From Janthinobacterium sp. TND4EL3 (GTDB taxonomy: Bacteria > Pseudomonadota > Gammaproteobacteria > Burkholderiales > Burkholderiaceae_D), in contig NZ_FTMV01000015.1 in assembly GCF_900156175.1 (NCBI RefSeq), positions 77,382 through 141,381 of the forward strand: a stretch of 64,000 bases of DNA, written 5' to 3'. The notes below the pieces were generated by a model. It saw only the letters and a program-made list of their open reading frames with translations. It did no database searches and was not told the DNA's origin. Each line of letters starts with the position of its first letter. The first letter of the stretch is position 1. Positions 16,188 through 25,368 of this stretch are shown here, piece after piece. The position numbers and the translations under genes are program-made.

Positions 16188-17598
16188 AGCGCATCTTGAA
16201 GCTGCGGCCCTTGATGTTGCCGAAGTCGCGGCCCAGGGAGTTACCGGCGTTGAGGCGCTTGAAGGCCGCTTCGGCCACCGTGCGGTCGAGCGCCACGTAG
16301 GTCATGAATTCGAACACGTTGATCTTGCCCACCTGCTCCTTGGTGAGACCAGCATCGCCCGTCAGCGCGCCCAGCAAGTCGCCCGGACGCAGCTTGTCCT
16401 TCTTGCCGCCCATGATGCACAGGGTAACCATCGGCGCCGGCAGCGCTTCTGCGCCATCGTCCTCGTTCAGCTCCTTCAGGTCGTGCCATTCGGCGGCGCT
16501 GTTCTGGTATTGCTCGATCAGCTTGACCCATTTCTTCTCGTTCGGCGCGCACAGCGACAGGGCCAGGCCCTTCTTGCTGCCGCGGCCCGTGCGGCCGATG
16601 CGGTGGATGTGCACTTCCGTGTCTTTCGAGACGTCGACGTTGATCACGGCGCCCAGGTCGGAAATATCGAGGCCGCGCGCGGCGACGTCGGTGGCCACCA
16701 GCACGGAGCAGCTGCGGTTGGCGAACAGCACAAGAATTTCATCGCGCTCGCGCTGTTCCAGCTCGCCGTACAGGGCCAGCGCGGAAAAGCCCTGCTGGCG
16801 CAGTTCCTCGGCCAGCTCGCGGCAATGCACCTTGGTGTTGCAGAAGGCCAGGGTGGATTCCGGCTTGAAGTGTTTCAGCAGCTTGCCGACGGCGCTGTTG
16901 CGCTCGTCGAAGCCGATTTCATAGAAGCGCTGCTCGATCTTGTCGTTGTCATGCTGCGCCTCGACCGTCACTTCCAGCGGATTGACGAGGAAGGACGCCG
17001 TGGCGCGGCGGATGTCTTCCGGGTACGTGGCCGAGAACAGCAGGGTCTGGCGGCGCGCCGGGCAGGCGCTGACGATGCCGGCGATTTCCTCGTAAAAGCC
17101 CATGTCCGTCATACGGTCCGCTTCATCGAGCACCAGGGTCTGCACGTGATTCAGGTTGATGGTGCCGCGGCCCAGGTGGTCGCGCAGACGGCCCGGCGTG
17201 CCGACGACGATGTGGGCGCCGTGTTCCAGCGAGGCGATTTGCGGGCGCATCGGCGCGCCGCCCGTCAGGGTCAGGATCTTGATGTTGCCGGCCGCGCGCG
17301 CCAGGCGGCGCAATTCATTGGCCACCTGGTCGGCCAGCTCGCGCGTGGGGCACAGCACCAGGCCCTGCACGGCAAACCAGGCCGGATTGAGCTTGTGCAG
17401 GATGCCGATGCCGAAGGCGGCCGTCTTGCCGCTGCCCGTTTTCGCCTGGGCGATCAGGTCGCGGCCATCGAGCACCGCCGGCAGGCTTTGCGCCTGGATG
17501 GTGGTCATCTCGTGGTAGCCGAGCGAATCCAGGTTGGCCAGGAAGGCGGGCGTCAGCGGCAGGCTGGAAAAAGAGGTGGTGGCAGTGGTGGTGTTCAT
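16174..17598 (-). CDS. dbpA: DEAD-box ATP-dependent RNA helicase DbpA
   Basis: A 474-residue helicase: Q-motif region (YHEMTTIQAQSLP), Walker A AQAKTGSGKT, motif II DEAD, motif III SAT, motif VI HRIGRTGRG. The C-terminal DbpA RNA-binding domain (about 400-474; LCIMGGKKDKLRPGDLLGAL, ending [11 protein letters not shown]) recognises 23S rRNA helix 92. It acts in late 50S subunit assembly. Confidence 0.95.
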   Translation of the reverse strand: MNTTTATTSFSSLPLTPAFLANLDSLGYHEMTTIQAQSLPAVLDGRDLIAQAKTGSGKTAAFGIGILHKLNPAWFAVQGLVLCPTRELADQVANELRRLARAAGNIKILTLTGGAPMRPQIASLEHGAHIVVGTPGRLRDHLGRGTINLNHVQTLVLDEADRMTDMGFYEEIAGIVSACPARRQTLLFSATYPEDIRRATASFLVNPLEVTVEAQHDNDKIEQRFYEIGFDERNSAVGKLLKHFKPESTLAFCNTKVHCRELAEELRQQGFSALALYGELEQRERDEILVLFANRSCSVLVATDVAARGLDISDLGAVINVDVSKDTEVHIHRIGRTGRGSKKGLALSLCAPNEKKWVKLIEQYQNSAAEWHDLKELNEDDGAEALPAPMVTLCIMGGKKDKLRPGDLLGALTGDAGLTKEQVGKINVFEFMTYVALDRTVAEAAFKRLNAGNSLGRDFGNIKGRSFKMRFIEA

Positions 17599-17709
17599 AA
17601 AGGGCGGAGCCGGTAAAAAGCGGGTGGATGGGCACAGTCTACAGGCGTTCTACGCCCTTGTGCGGATGGTGGTGTGGAAGCCGGCGGCAAACGGCCGCCG
17701 GCGTGGGTA

Positions 17710-17946
17710 CTAATTATCTGGCGCCCAGATGGGCAAGCCGGTGAGATCGAGGCCGGCGTCGCGCGTCCATATGGGCAAGCCCGTGGCGTCGGTCGGCTCC
17801 AGCAATTCGAGCTGCACCTGCTTCAGCGCCGCCTTGCGTACGCGCGCGCGGCGCTGCGGCTCCGGCGCCGGCTCTGGCGCCTCGAGCGCTGGCGGCGGGC
17901 CGAAACCGGGCAAGTCGATGGTGGCGTTGTCTTTTTTATCTCTCAT
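17710..17946 (-). CDS. Small hypothetical protein with TGLPIW repeats
   Basis: A 78-residue protein starting MRDKKDNATIDLPGFG, with an acidic/proline hinge, a basic stretch (RRARVRKAALK) and a C-terminal tandem TGLPIWTRDAGLD/TGLPIWAPDN. The start at 17946 is supported by AGAGG upstream; the longer frame to 18039 crosses a terminator. Function unknown. Confidence 0.55.
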   Translation of the reverse strand: MRDKKDNATIDLPGFGPPPALEAPEPAPEPQRRARVRKAALKQVQLELLEPTDATGLPIWTRDAGLDLTGLPIWAPDN

Positions 17947-18040
17947 TTCTGAACCTCTGGCCCCTGGCAGCGAAAAAACGGCGCCGGGGAGCGGGCAAAA
18001 CGCTGCCCGCCGTGTGAATACTCTGTACGCTTCGTCCACA

Positions 18041-18072
18041 AAACAAAAGCCCGGCTACTGGAGTCGGGCTCA
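18041..18072 (-). terminator. Terminator of the acid phosphatase gene
   Basis: On the minus strand AGCCCG pairs with CGGGCT and is followed by TTTGTTTTG. Confidence 0.8.
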
Positions 18073-18158
18073 TTGTTGGAACATCCATCAGGAATATCTG
18101 ACCTGCGGATTTAAGTGCGGCACGCAGTGTATCACAGGCGTGCCGCATTGTGGGCGGC

Positions 18159-19820
18159 TTAGCGGAAGCTCAGGGCGCCCGTCAGGTCACCCGGCGGCAG
18201 CGCACCCCGTGCCGCGAAGGCGTCGTTGCGCACTTTCAGGCCTTCGAGCAGCGGCAGGTCGTGCAGGCGCGTGATCAGGCGCAGGATCGACGTCGTGTCG
18301 TAGAAACTGTGGTCGACGGCGCCTTTCTTCGCGTACGGCGAGACGACGATGGCGGGAATGCGCGTGCCCGGACCCCAGCGGTCGCCCTTAGGCGGCGCCA
18401 CGTGGTCCCACCAGCCGCCGTTTTCGTCGAACGTGATCACCACGATCATGTCCTTCCACTGCGGCGATTCCTTCAGGTGCTGGATGACGTTGGCCACGTG
18501 CTGGTCGCCCGACTCGATATCCGAATAGCCCGCGTGCAGGTTCAGATTGCCCTGCGGCTTGTAGAAGGTCACGGCCGGCAGCTTGCCTGCCACGGCGGCG
18601 GCGAGGAATTTGTTCGAGATCGGGCTGTCGCCCGTGCCGCCGTCGCGCAGGTGTTCGGCGCGCGCGGCCGTGCCGGGGGCGAACTGCTTGAAGTAGTTCA
18701 GCGGCTGGTGGTGGAACTGGAAATTTGGTTTACTGCCGCCGCCCTTGTGGTCGAGCGCCGCTTGCCAGCCGCCGCCATACCACGCCCAGCTGACGCCCTT
18801 GCGCGACAGCAGGTCGCCGATGGTGTCGTAGGTTTGCGGCGGCAGGGTGTTCGCGTCGGCCGGGTCGGCGTGCAGCGGGTCGCCGTCGTAGGCAGGGCGA
18901 ATGTAGCTGGGCTGGTAGGGCGGCGCCATGGTGTTGACGGCATAGCCGTCCGGCGTGATGGCGCCGTCGTTGACGTATTTCGGCTTGCCGTCCAGCGCCG
19001 AGGCGGGGCACTCGGGCGACAGGGCCAGGCGCACGCCTTGCGGGCCGTCGGCCAGCACGGCGATCTTTTTCTTCGCCGCCGTCTCGGCAGCATTGAAGTA
19101 TTCGTTGACGCGGCCCGTGACGAGGAACTGGTGGTTCATATAGGAGCCGCCGAAGGCCGCCATGAAGAAATTGTCGCACAAGGTGTACTGCTCGGCGATC
19201 TGCCACAGGTTCAGGTTTTTCGACGTTTCGCCGTAGTGGCCCATCACCAGGCCGCCGCTGTCGGCCCACGCGGCGAAGCCGTCGTTCTTGCCGCCGTTGA
19301 TCTGCATCTGGTTGTTATAGAAGCGGTGCACGAGGTCGCGCGTGATGATGCTCTCGGGCAGCGGCTTGCCGGCCGCGTCGCTCAGTTTGTAGGGCGCGTT
19401 GGCCAGGCCCGTGATCTGGTCTTCCTTGATCAGGTAATCGGTGCCGCCGATATTTTGCTGGTTCGGTACCAGGCCGCCCCAGATCTTCGGCAGGCTGGCC
19501 AGCGGCTTGCCGTCGCGGTCCAGCTGCTGCGCCTGTTCCGCCGTGACGGCGGACAGGGGCGCGCTGGTGCCGGGGAAGTTGGCGAACAGGTTGTTGAAGC
19601 TGCGGTTTTCCAGATAGATCACCACCACGTTCTTGACGTGCGCCTTGAGTTTCGCGTCGAGCGAACCCTTGGCGATGGTCTTCCTGGCTGGTGCGGCGTC
19701 GGCCAGCGCCGGCAGGCTGGCGGCCAGGCCGACTGCGGACGCAGCCTGGAAAATGCGCCGGCGCGAGGGATTGGCGGGTTGGTCGGCCGGATCGGCTGGC
19801 AGGGCGGGGGCGAGGTCCTT
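18159..19820 (-). CDS. Tat-exported phosphoesterase, AcpA/phospholipase C family acid phosphatase
   Basis: A 553-residue secreted hydrolase of the phosphoesterase family that includes Francisella AcpA and non-haemolytic phospholipases C. Near the N-terminus SRRRIFQAASAVGLAASLPA is a twin-arginine signal. The catalytic region starts VVVIYLENRSFNNLFANFPG (conserved metal-binding Glu-Asn) and continues to IVVITFDENGGWWDHV, with the conserved Asp-Glu-Asn and His. A GTG start at 19820 has AAGGAG at proper distance; the open frame to 19877 lacks one. It likely releases phosphate from organic esters in the periplasm or outside; phospholipase activity cannot be excluded. Confidence 0.85.
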   Translation of the reverse strand, partial: KDLAPALPADPADQPANPSRRRIFQAASAVGLAASLPALADAAPARKTIAKGSLDAKLKAHVKNVVVIYLENRSFNNLFANFPGTSAPLSAVTAEQAQQLDRDGKPLASLPKIWGGLVPNQQNIGGTDYLIKEDQITGLANAPYKLSDAAGKPLPESIITRDLVHRFYNNQMQINGGKNDGFAAWADSGGLVMGHYGETSKNLNLWQIAEQYTLCDNFFMAAFGGSYMNHQFLVTGRVNEYFNAAETAAKKKIAVLADGPQGVRLALSPECPASALDGKPKYVNDGAITPDGYAVNTMAPPYQPSYIRPAYDGDPLHADPADANTLPPQTYDTIGDLLSRKGVSWAWYGGGWQAALDHKGGGSKPNFQFHHQPLNYFKQFAPGTAARAEHLRDGGTGDSPISNKFLAAAVAGKLPAVTFYKPQGNLNLHAGYSDIESGDQHVANVIQHLKESPQWKDMIVVITFDENGGWWDHVAPPKGDRWGPGTRIPAIVVSPYAKKGAVDHSFYDTTSILRLITRLHDLPLLEGLKVRNDAFAARGALPPGDLTGALSFR

Positions 19821-19939
19821 CACACATTCTCCTTGGGTGTCTCTATGGGCACGGGCGTTGGCGGCAATGGCCGGCAACGCCCGTGAAGCGGGAAAATTGT
19901 ATCACCGGCCCTGCGCCCCTGTGAAATATTCGGCCTGCC

Positions 19940-22435
19940 TTAGAACTGGTAGCGCACCTTCAGTGCCACCTTGCGCGCCGGGCCATACATGCCCGAGTAC
20001 CACCAGTCCGACACGGAAGCCGTGTACTGCTTGTCGAACAGGTTGGCCACGTTCACGGTGGCAGACAGCTTGTCGTTGACGTCGTAGCGCGCCATCAGGC
20101 TGGCCACCGAGTACGCCTTCTGTTCCCAGTGCAGGGTACTGTTGATCTGCCACGCGTCGATGTCGGAATACACGCGGCTTTGCCAGTTCACGCCGCCGCC
20201 CACCGTCACCCGACTCAGCTCGCCGGGCAGCCGGTAAGTGGTCCACAGTTTCACCAGGTGGCGCGGGAAGGTGGTCAGGATCGCCTTGCCGGTATTGTTT
20301 TCCGTCTGGCTGTAGGACCACGCAGCCGAGATGTTCCAGTCCGGCGTCAGCGCGCCCGTCGCTTCCAGGTCCACGCCCTGGGTCCTGGCGCCCTTGATGG
20401 TGCGGTTGGCGGGATTGTTCGTGCCAGGGACGGTGTAGCCGGGGTCCGATTCGGCCAGGTTGCTCTGGCGGATCTGGTACAGCGCGGCGGCCGTGTTCAG
20501 GCGGCCGTCGAGCCAGCCGCTCTTGATGCCCGCTTCAAAGGTCTTGCCCTCGCGCGGCGCCAGCAGCTTGCCGTAGCGGTCTTGCTGGGCTTGCGGCTGG
20601 TAGATGGTGGAATAGCTGGCGTAGGCGCTGTGCGTGCCGTCGATGTCGAACACCAGGCCGCCATACGGCGTGAAGACGCGGCTTTCCGAAGCCGGCGACG
20701 CGCTGTAAAACGGCACGGAAGGCGCGTCCGAGATGTAGTTCTCGCTGTAGCGCAGCACCTTGGCGCCGGCGATCAGCTTCAGACGTTCGGACAGGTTGAG
20801 GCGCGTGGCGGCATACGCGCTGGCCTGGCGGCGCGTGCTGTCGTAGGTGACGTAGGTATCGCCAAACACGGGCGTTGCCATGCGATTCCAGCGGTACAGG
20901 TTGACGTCGCTGCCCTGGATGCTCCAGTCGAAGCGCCCGTCCGTCTTGCTCTGGAATTCGCTGTAGTCCATGCCCAGCACCAGTTCGTGCTGGCGGCCGA
21001 AGGCGCTGAACGGCCCGCGCACATTGACGTCCACGCTGTTGACCTTCAGCTGGTAATCGCGGTAGTCGGCGCTCAAGCCCAGGCCATCGCCCGTGGCCTG
21101 GTCGGGGAAGCTTCCGCTCACGTTCATGTAGACGGCGCGCTCTTCCTGCGACGATTGCACGCGGTTGGCGGAGACTTTCAGCGTCCAGTCGTTCGCCAGT
21201 GCGTGCTCCACGGTGGCGAAGATGTCGGTTGAATTGGTGTTGAAGCGATTCGACCTGGCTGCCGGGCTGAAGGAGCGGGGCAGGTCCGTCATGGTGCCAT
21301 TGCTGTAGAACAGGGGGAAGCCCAGGTAGGAGAGGGAGCCGTCCGAGCGCTTGCGCTGGTGCGTCACGCCGGCCGTCAGTTTCGTGTCGCTGGACAGGTC
21401 CGCTTCGACCACGCCGTAGACGACTTTCTTGTCGCGGCTGTAGCCCTCGATGATGCTGTCGCCTTCCTCGTACACGGTCACCAGGCGGCCGCGCACCGTG
21501 CGCGCCTCGTTCAGCGGACCCGAGATGTCGGCCATGGCGCGCCGTTCATCGTAGGAGCCCAGCTCGCCCTCGACGGCGGCCTGGAACTGCGCCGTCGGCT
21601 TCTTGCGCACCATGTTGATGGCGCCCGAAGCGTCGCCCGCGCCCGTCATCAGGCCCGAGGCGCCGCGCAGCACTTCGATGCGGTCGTACAGCGCCATGTC
21701 GGCCAGGCTTTGCGACGGTATCGCGTCGAGGCCCAGGTTTTCCGAATGCGTGCTGACGCCGTCGAGCTGGTAATTGGTGATCGAATAGCCGCGCGAGGTA
21801 AAGCCCGTGCGCTCGCTGCCCAGCGAGAACAGGGTGACGCCCGGCGTTTGCGCCATCACTTGCGCGATGGTGCTCAAGCCCTGGTCCTGCATGCGCTGCT
21901 GGGTGATGACGCTGACCGACTGCGGCGTTTCCCTGATCGACAGGCCCAGCGGCGTGGCCGTGGCGATCGGCAGGGCGGAGACATATGCGCCCGAGCCTTC
22001 GGTGGCGTCCTGCTGCGCCTTGACCGACACTTCCGGCATCATGGCGATGGCCTCCGCGCCGGATTCCGCCTGGACCGGGCGCAGCACGTAGCTGCCATTG
22101 GCGCTGCGCTCGGCCTTCAGGCCCGTGCCGCGCAGCACGCCGTTCAGGGCGGCCAGCACGTCGTGGCGGCCCGCGAGGCCCGCCGACGTCTTGCCGCGCG
22201 TCTGGTCCGGCGTGAAGCTGAGGATGACCCGGCACTGGCTGGCGACCTGGCGCAGCGCCGCCGCCAGGTCGCCGGCCGGCACCTGGAAGTCGAGAGTGGC
22301 CGCTGGCGCTGCCGCGCTTTCCTGCGCCAGGGCTGGCGCGGGGATATTCAGCAGCAGGGCCGAACCGATGAAGACGAGCTGGATGGCATACGCCATGGGT
22401 TTAATGCGCGGCTTGGAATGAATGGCAGGAGACAT
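19940..22435 (-). CDS. TonB-dependent siderophore receptor with N-terminal signalling domain
   Basis: An 831-residue outer-membrane receptor. In order: signal peptide (to about residue 37), STN signalling domain (about 48-120; LDFQVPAGDLAAALRQVAS), plug (about 155-265, RETPQSVSVITQQRM, RIEVLRGASGLMTGAGDASG), and a beta-barrel ending in phenylalanine (VALKVRYQF). This is the FpvA/FoxA/FecA-type transducer layout, which passes the ligand signal to an anti-sigma factor. It matches the fecR- and fecI-type genes directly upstream on the same strand. The ligand is probably a hydroxamate or mixed ferric siderophore; it cannot be told from sequence alone. AAGG precedes the ATG at 22435. Confidence 0.93.
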   Translation of the reverse strand: MSPAIHSKPRIKPMAYAIQLVFIGSALLLNIPAPALAQESAAAPAATLDFQVPAGDLAAALRQVASQCRVILSFTPDQTRGKTSAGLAGRHDVLAALNGVLRGTGLKAERSANGSYVLRPVQAESGAEAIAMMPEVSVKAQQDATEGSGAYVSALPIATATPLGLSIRETPQSVSVITQQRMQDQGLSTIAQVMAQTPGVTLFSLGSERTGFTSRGYSITNYQLDGVSTHSENLGLDAIPSQSLADMALYDRIEVLRGASGLMTGAGDASGAINMVRKKPTAQFQAAVEGELGSYDERRAMADISGPLNEARTVRGRLVTVYEEGDSIIEGYSRDKKVVYGVVEADLSSDTKLTAGVTHQRKRSDGSLSYLGFPLFYSNGTMTDLPRSFSPAARSNRFNTNSTDIFATVEHALANDWTLKVSANRVQSSQEERAVYMNVSGSFPDQATGDGLGLSADYRDYQLKVNSVDVNVRGPFSAFGRQHELVLGMDYSEFQSKTDGRFDWSIQGSDVNLYRWNRMATPVFGDTYVTYDSTRRQASAYAATRLNLSERLKLIAGAKVLRYSENYISDAPSVPFYSASPASESRVFTPYGGLVFDIDGTHSAYASYSTIYQPQAQQDRYGKLLAPREGKTFEAGIKSGWLDGRLNTAAALYQIRQSNLAESDPGYTVPGTNNPANRTIKGARTQGVDLEATGALTPDWNISAAWSYSQTENNTGKAILTTFPRHLVKLWTTYRLPGELSRVTVGGGVNWQSRVYSDIDAWQINSTLHWEQKAYSVASLMARYDVNDKLSATVNVANLFDKQYTASVSDWWYSGMYGPARKVALKVRYQF

Positions 22436-22537
22436 GGTTACCTTGTGGTGTAGTCGTCAAAAAGAACGTTGCCTACACAGGTCACGCGAGAATCGAAAAC
22501 GGCTACCTTTTTTTTGCGCTGGCGTGAAAATACATGT

Positions 22538-23545
22538 TCAGCGCTGCCGCCGCGCTTCCACCTGCACCCAATAGCGCGTGCGCAGGCGCACGTCCACCGG
22601 CAGCGAATCGGGCAGCGATAGCAGCACGCTATCCAGGTCAGCCAGCGGGAAGACGCCGGAGATGCGCAGGCCGGCCACCGCGTCGTCGCAGCCCAGCAAG
22701 CCGTGGCGGTAGCGGCTCAATTCGTGCAGGAAGTCGCGCAGCGGCATGGCGTCGGCCAGCAGCAAGCCCTGGCGCCAGGCCCAGATGTCGGGCGAGACGG
22801 CGTGCGCGGGCGAGGTATTCTGCTCCGTCATGCCGCCGCCCTGGCCCGCTTGGACGACCAGGCTGCCGGCGCCCTCGCGCGGCGTGAGCCTGACGGCGCC
22901 CTGTTCGACGGCGACGCTGGTGCGCCCGTCTTCCTGGCGCACGGAATAGCGCGTGCCCAGCGCCTGCGCCCGGCCTTGCGCCGTTTCGACGAGGAAGGGG
23001 CGGTAGGGCCGGCGTGTTTCGCGGGCGGTGGCGATGAAGACTTCGCCCCGCACCAGTTGCAGCATCCGCTGCGTGTCCGTAAAGCGGATGTTCACGGTGC
23101 TGCCGCTGTTCAGATGCAGGCGGGTACCGTCGGGCAGGGCCAGTTCGCGGTGTTCGCCCACGCCGGTGGACAGGTCGGCCAGCGCGGCGCGGGCCATGCC
23201 GGGCGCATATTCCGAGCGCGCGCCGAACCAGCCGGTGAGACCGATGGCCGATACCCACGCCAGCAGTCGAAGGCTGCCGCGCCGCGAGACGGAAGGCGAA
23301 TGGGGACTTTGCAGCAGCGCCTGGCGACTGGCTGGCCCATCGAGTTCGCGCAAGCCGCCGCTGACGCTTTCGATGTGTTTCCACGCCCGTTCATGGTCGG
23401 GGTGCGCCTGGCGCCATTGCCGCCACGCCGTTTTTTCCGCCGGCGTGCTTTCGCCGCTCATCAGAGTGGTCAGCCATTCGGCCGCCTGCATGGCGACGGC
23501 CAGGTCGATGGGCTGGCCGTGGGCGTAGACGGTGGCGGCGCGCAT
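22538..23545 (-). CDS. FecR-family anti-sigma regulator
   Basis: A 335-residue inner-membrane sensor. The N-terminal cytoplasmic DUF4880-type domain (AAEWLTTLMSGESTPAEKTA and WRQWRQAHPDHERAWKHIE) holds the sigma factor. One membrane span follows (LRLLAWVSAIGLTGWFGA), then the periplasmic FecR domain (LALPDGTRLHLNSGSTVNIR, LVRGEVFIATA). It transmits the receptor's ligand signal to the ECF sigma factor. The start at 23545 follows the sigma-factor stop by one base, indicating an operon; the longer frame would overlap it. Confidence 0.92.
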   Translation of the reverse strand: MRAATVYAHGQPIDLAVAMQAAEWLTTLMSGESTPAEKTAWRQWRQAHPDHERAWKHIESVSGGLRELDGPASRQALLQSPHSPSVSRRGSLRLLAWVSAIGLTGWFGARSEYAPGMARAALADLSTGVGEHRELALPDGTRLHLNSGSTVNIRFTDTQRMLQLVRGEVFIATARETRRPYRPFLVETAQGRAQALGTRYSVRQEDGRTSVAVEQGAVRLTPREGAGSLVVQAGQGGGMTEQNTSPAHAVSPDIWAWRQGLLLADAMPLRDFLHELSRYRHGLLGCDDAVAGLRISGVFPLADLDSVLLSLPDSLPVDVRLRTRYWVQVEARRQR

Positions 23546-23546
23546 G

Positions 23547-24065
23547 TCAGGGGGCGGCAAAGTCGGGCACGGCAAAAAAGCACAGCAGATTGGCCTTGCT
23601 CAGGTACTTTTTGACGGAATGCGTGGTGGTGCCCAGTTCTTGCGCGATCTCGGCATAGCTCATGCCGTCCAGATGGGCCAGCAGGAAGGCCGCCCTGGCC
23701 TTGGCGGACAGCTTGCCCAGTGCGCGGTCGATCAGCTGCAGTGATTCGAGCACGATGGACAGGGTCTCCGGCGATGGCGTACAGGCTTGCGGCTGGTGCA
23801 GCAGGGCGTCGAGGTAGGCGCGTTCCAGTTCTTCTCGCCGGCAGTGGTTGGCCAGCAGGCGCCTGGCGATGGTGGCCAGGAAAGGGCGCGGCTGCGCGAT
23901 GCCGGCACTGCTGCGCGCAACGAAGATCTTGAGGAAGGTATCCTGCGCCAGATCGCCCGCCAGCCCCGCATCGTGCAGGCGGCGCTTCAGCCAGTGCAGC
24001 AGCCACGAGTGGTGGTCGGCATACAGGGCCTGGAAGTCGGACGGCGGGGAAGGCGCGGACAGCAT
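23547..24065 (-). CDS. FecI-type ECF sigma factor
   Basis: A 172-residue RNA polymerase sigma factor: region 2 (FQALYADHHSWLLHWLKRRL and DLAQDTFLKIF) and region 4 (LSAKARAAFLLAHLDGMSYA, EIAQELGTTTHSVKKYLSKA). It is expected to drive transcription of the receptor gene at 19940-22435 when released by the FecR-like partner. A Fur box lies 24 bases before the start. No clear purine-rich ribosome site is visible. Confidence 0.92.
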   Translation of the reverse strand: MLSAPSPPSDFQALYADHHSWLLHWLKRRLHDAGLAGDLAQDTFLKIFVARSSAGIAQPRPFLATIARRLLANHCRREELERAYLDALLHQPQACTPSPETLSIVLESLQLIDRALGKLSAKARAAFLLAHLDGMSYAEIAQELGTTTHSVKKYLSKANLLCFFAVPDFAAP

Positions 24066-24088
24066 GTGTACAGGAGGGCTTAATCTAA

Positions 24089-24105
24089 ATGAGAATTGTT
24101 CTCAT
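24089..24105. promoter_or_regulatory. Fur box upstream of the FecI-type sigma gene
   Basis: ATGAGAA and TTCTCAT form a perfect inverted repeat around TTG, close to the Fur consensus of AATGAGAAT-type half-sites. This places the whole sigma/anti-sigma/receptor locus under iron repression. Confidence 0.8.
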
Positions 24106-24282
24106 AATAACGCAGCGGTGCACGCCAGGCAATCGGGAAAACGCGGCGTTGCTGAAATGCGACTGCGCCCCTGGCCGCCTGCGGCAAGAGATTTGCGCCT
24201 GCGCACGGCAGGTGTAAAAGTTTCCTTAGCGCAAGCTTTCATGTGAGAAAATGGGGTTGGCCATGTGGAGCGGAGCAAAAAA

Positions 24283-24954
24283 ATGATGTGGATGGTTGGC
24301 GGTGCCCTGGTTCTTTTGGTCGCCAGATTCTTATGGTTGGCCTTTTTTCATCGGGTCAACGCGATGTCGCGCCAGGCGGAACTGATGAACTGGCTCGACA
24401 TCGGCCGCGTGTCGAATGCCGATGGCGGCAAGGATATTTTGTTGGCGAGAAATGAGCGCGGCGCCCGGATCGACTGGCGCACGGGCGAAGTCTGGCTGAT
24501 GAATCCGAAGGTGGAGGAGCCGTTTGCCGATTTTCTCGCCGTCGAGCGCTGGCTGACTTTGCGCGAGCTGCCGGTGGCGGACAAGCCGGTACATGTCGCT
24601 CCCGCGCCAGCGGAGCCGGAACCGGCGCCGGACGCCGGGCCCGTGCGCGACACCTTGCCGGCCTTCCAGCAAAAGGTCGATGCCTGCCTGGCCAAGGCGG
24701 AAGGCGGCCAGGAATTGCTGGAAACCAAGCAGGCATTCGAGGCGGGCAGCGAGCCTTATCTCGAGGCGTCGACGGAATTGAGCAAGGCCGCGCTGGAGCT
24801 GGAAGTGTCGCCCGCCATGGTGGCCACGTTTCACATCAGCGCCTTTGCGGCCCTGGCCGAAACGGCGGGCGCCGACAAGCTGGAACGGGTGGCGGCCAGC
24901 CTGCACGCGGCGGCCAGGCAGATCAGGGCCAGCGTCACGGCGTCAAAGCATTGA
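24283..24954 (+). CDS. Membrane-anchored hypothetical protein
   Basis: A 223-residue protein with one N-terminal membrane span (MMWMVGGALVLLVARFLWLA), a short domain ending ERGARIDWRTGEVWLMNPK, a Pro/Ala/Glu linker (APAPAEPEPAPDAGP) and an alpha-helical C-terminal part. Start at 24283 follows GGAGCGGAG; a GTG at 24265 in frame is also possible. Function unknown. Confidence 0.6.
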   Translation: MMWMVGGALVLLVARFLWLAFFHRVNAMSRQAELMNWLDIGRVSNADGGKDILLARNERGARIDWRTGEVWLMNPKVEEPFADFLAVERWLTLRELPVADKPVHVAPAPAEPEPAPDAGPVRDTLPAFQQKVDACLAKAEGGQELLETKQAFEAGSEPYLEASTELSKAALELEVSPAMVATFHISAFAALAETAGADKLERVAASLHAAARQIRASVTASKH

Positions 24955-24979
24955 CCGAGTATTGACCCGGCCTGGAATG

Positions 24980-25018
24980 AAAAAACCGCTGAAGCCCTTG
25001 CAGGCATCAGCGGTTTTT
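24980..25018. terminator. Bidirectional terminator between 24283-24954 gene and tRNA-fMet
   Basis: AAAAAACCGCTGA pairs with TCAGCGGTTTTT across a 14-base loop; A- and T-runs flank both sides. It serves the plus-strand gene and the minus-strand tRNA. Confidence 0.85.
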
Positions 25019-25024
25019 ATGTAT

Positions 25025-25101
25025 TGGTTGCGGGGACAGGATTTGAACCTGTGACCTTCGGGTTATGAGCCCGACGAGCTGCCAGACTGCTCCACCCCGC
25101 A
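25025..25101 (-). tRNA. Initiator tRNA-fMet (CAT), copy 1
   Basis: A 77-base gene with encoded CCA. The anticodon arm has three G-C pairs (GGG-CTCATAA-CCC) typical of initiator tRNA. The 5' base is T, giving a possible U1-A72 pair instead of the classical C1xA72 mismatch. Confidence 0.95.
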
Positions 25102-25106
25102 GGCGA

Positions 25107-25135
25107 ATTATAACCGAGTTTGCTGCATTGCGAAA
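25107..25135 (-). promoter_or_regulatory. Promoter of tRNA-fMet copy 1
   Basis: A perfect TATAAT (-10, 25107-25112 on the minus strand) sits five bases before the tRNA, with a weak -35 (TTTCGC) 17 bases up. Confidence 0.6.
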
Positions 25136-25199
25136 GGGCGGATGGAAATGAGGGATATTTGGCTTGCAGGATGGCCATTGAGATACTGCGCCGCAATGG

Positions 25200-25238
25200 A
25201 AAAAGCCGCTGATTCTCTTGCAAGAATCAGCGGCTTTT
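25200..25238. terminator. Terminator of tRNA-fMet copy 2
   Basis: GCCGCTGATTCT pairs with AGAATCAGCGGC, flanked by A- and T-runs on both sides. It lies directly 3' of the minus-strand tRNA. Confidence 0.85.
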
Positions 25239-25245
25239 CGGTATC

Positions 25246-25322
25246 TGGTTGCGGGGACAGGATTTGAACCTGTGACCTTCGGGTTATGAGCCCGACGAGC
25301 TGCCAGACTGCTCCACCCCGCA
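25246..25322 (-). tRNA. Initiator tRNA-fMet (CAT), copy 2
   Basis: Identical to copy 1, including the T at position 1. Flanks are also similar, indicating tandem duplication of a promoter-tRNA-terminator unit. Confidence 0.95.
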
Positions 25323-25327
25323 GGCGA

Positions 25328-25356
25328 ATTATAGCGGGGTTTGCTGCAATGCGCAA
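25328..25356 (-). promoter_or_regulatory. Promoter of tRNA-fMet copy 2
   Basis: TATAAT (25328-25333, minus strand) with TTGCGC 17 bases upstream. Confidence 0.65.
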
Positions 25357-25368
25357 TGGCTGCCTCGA

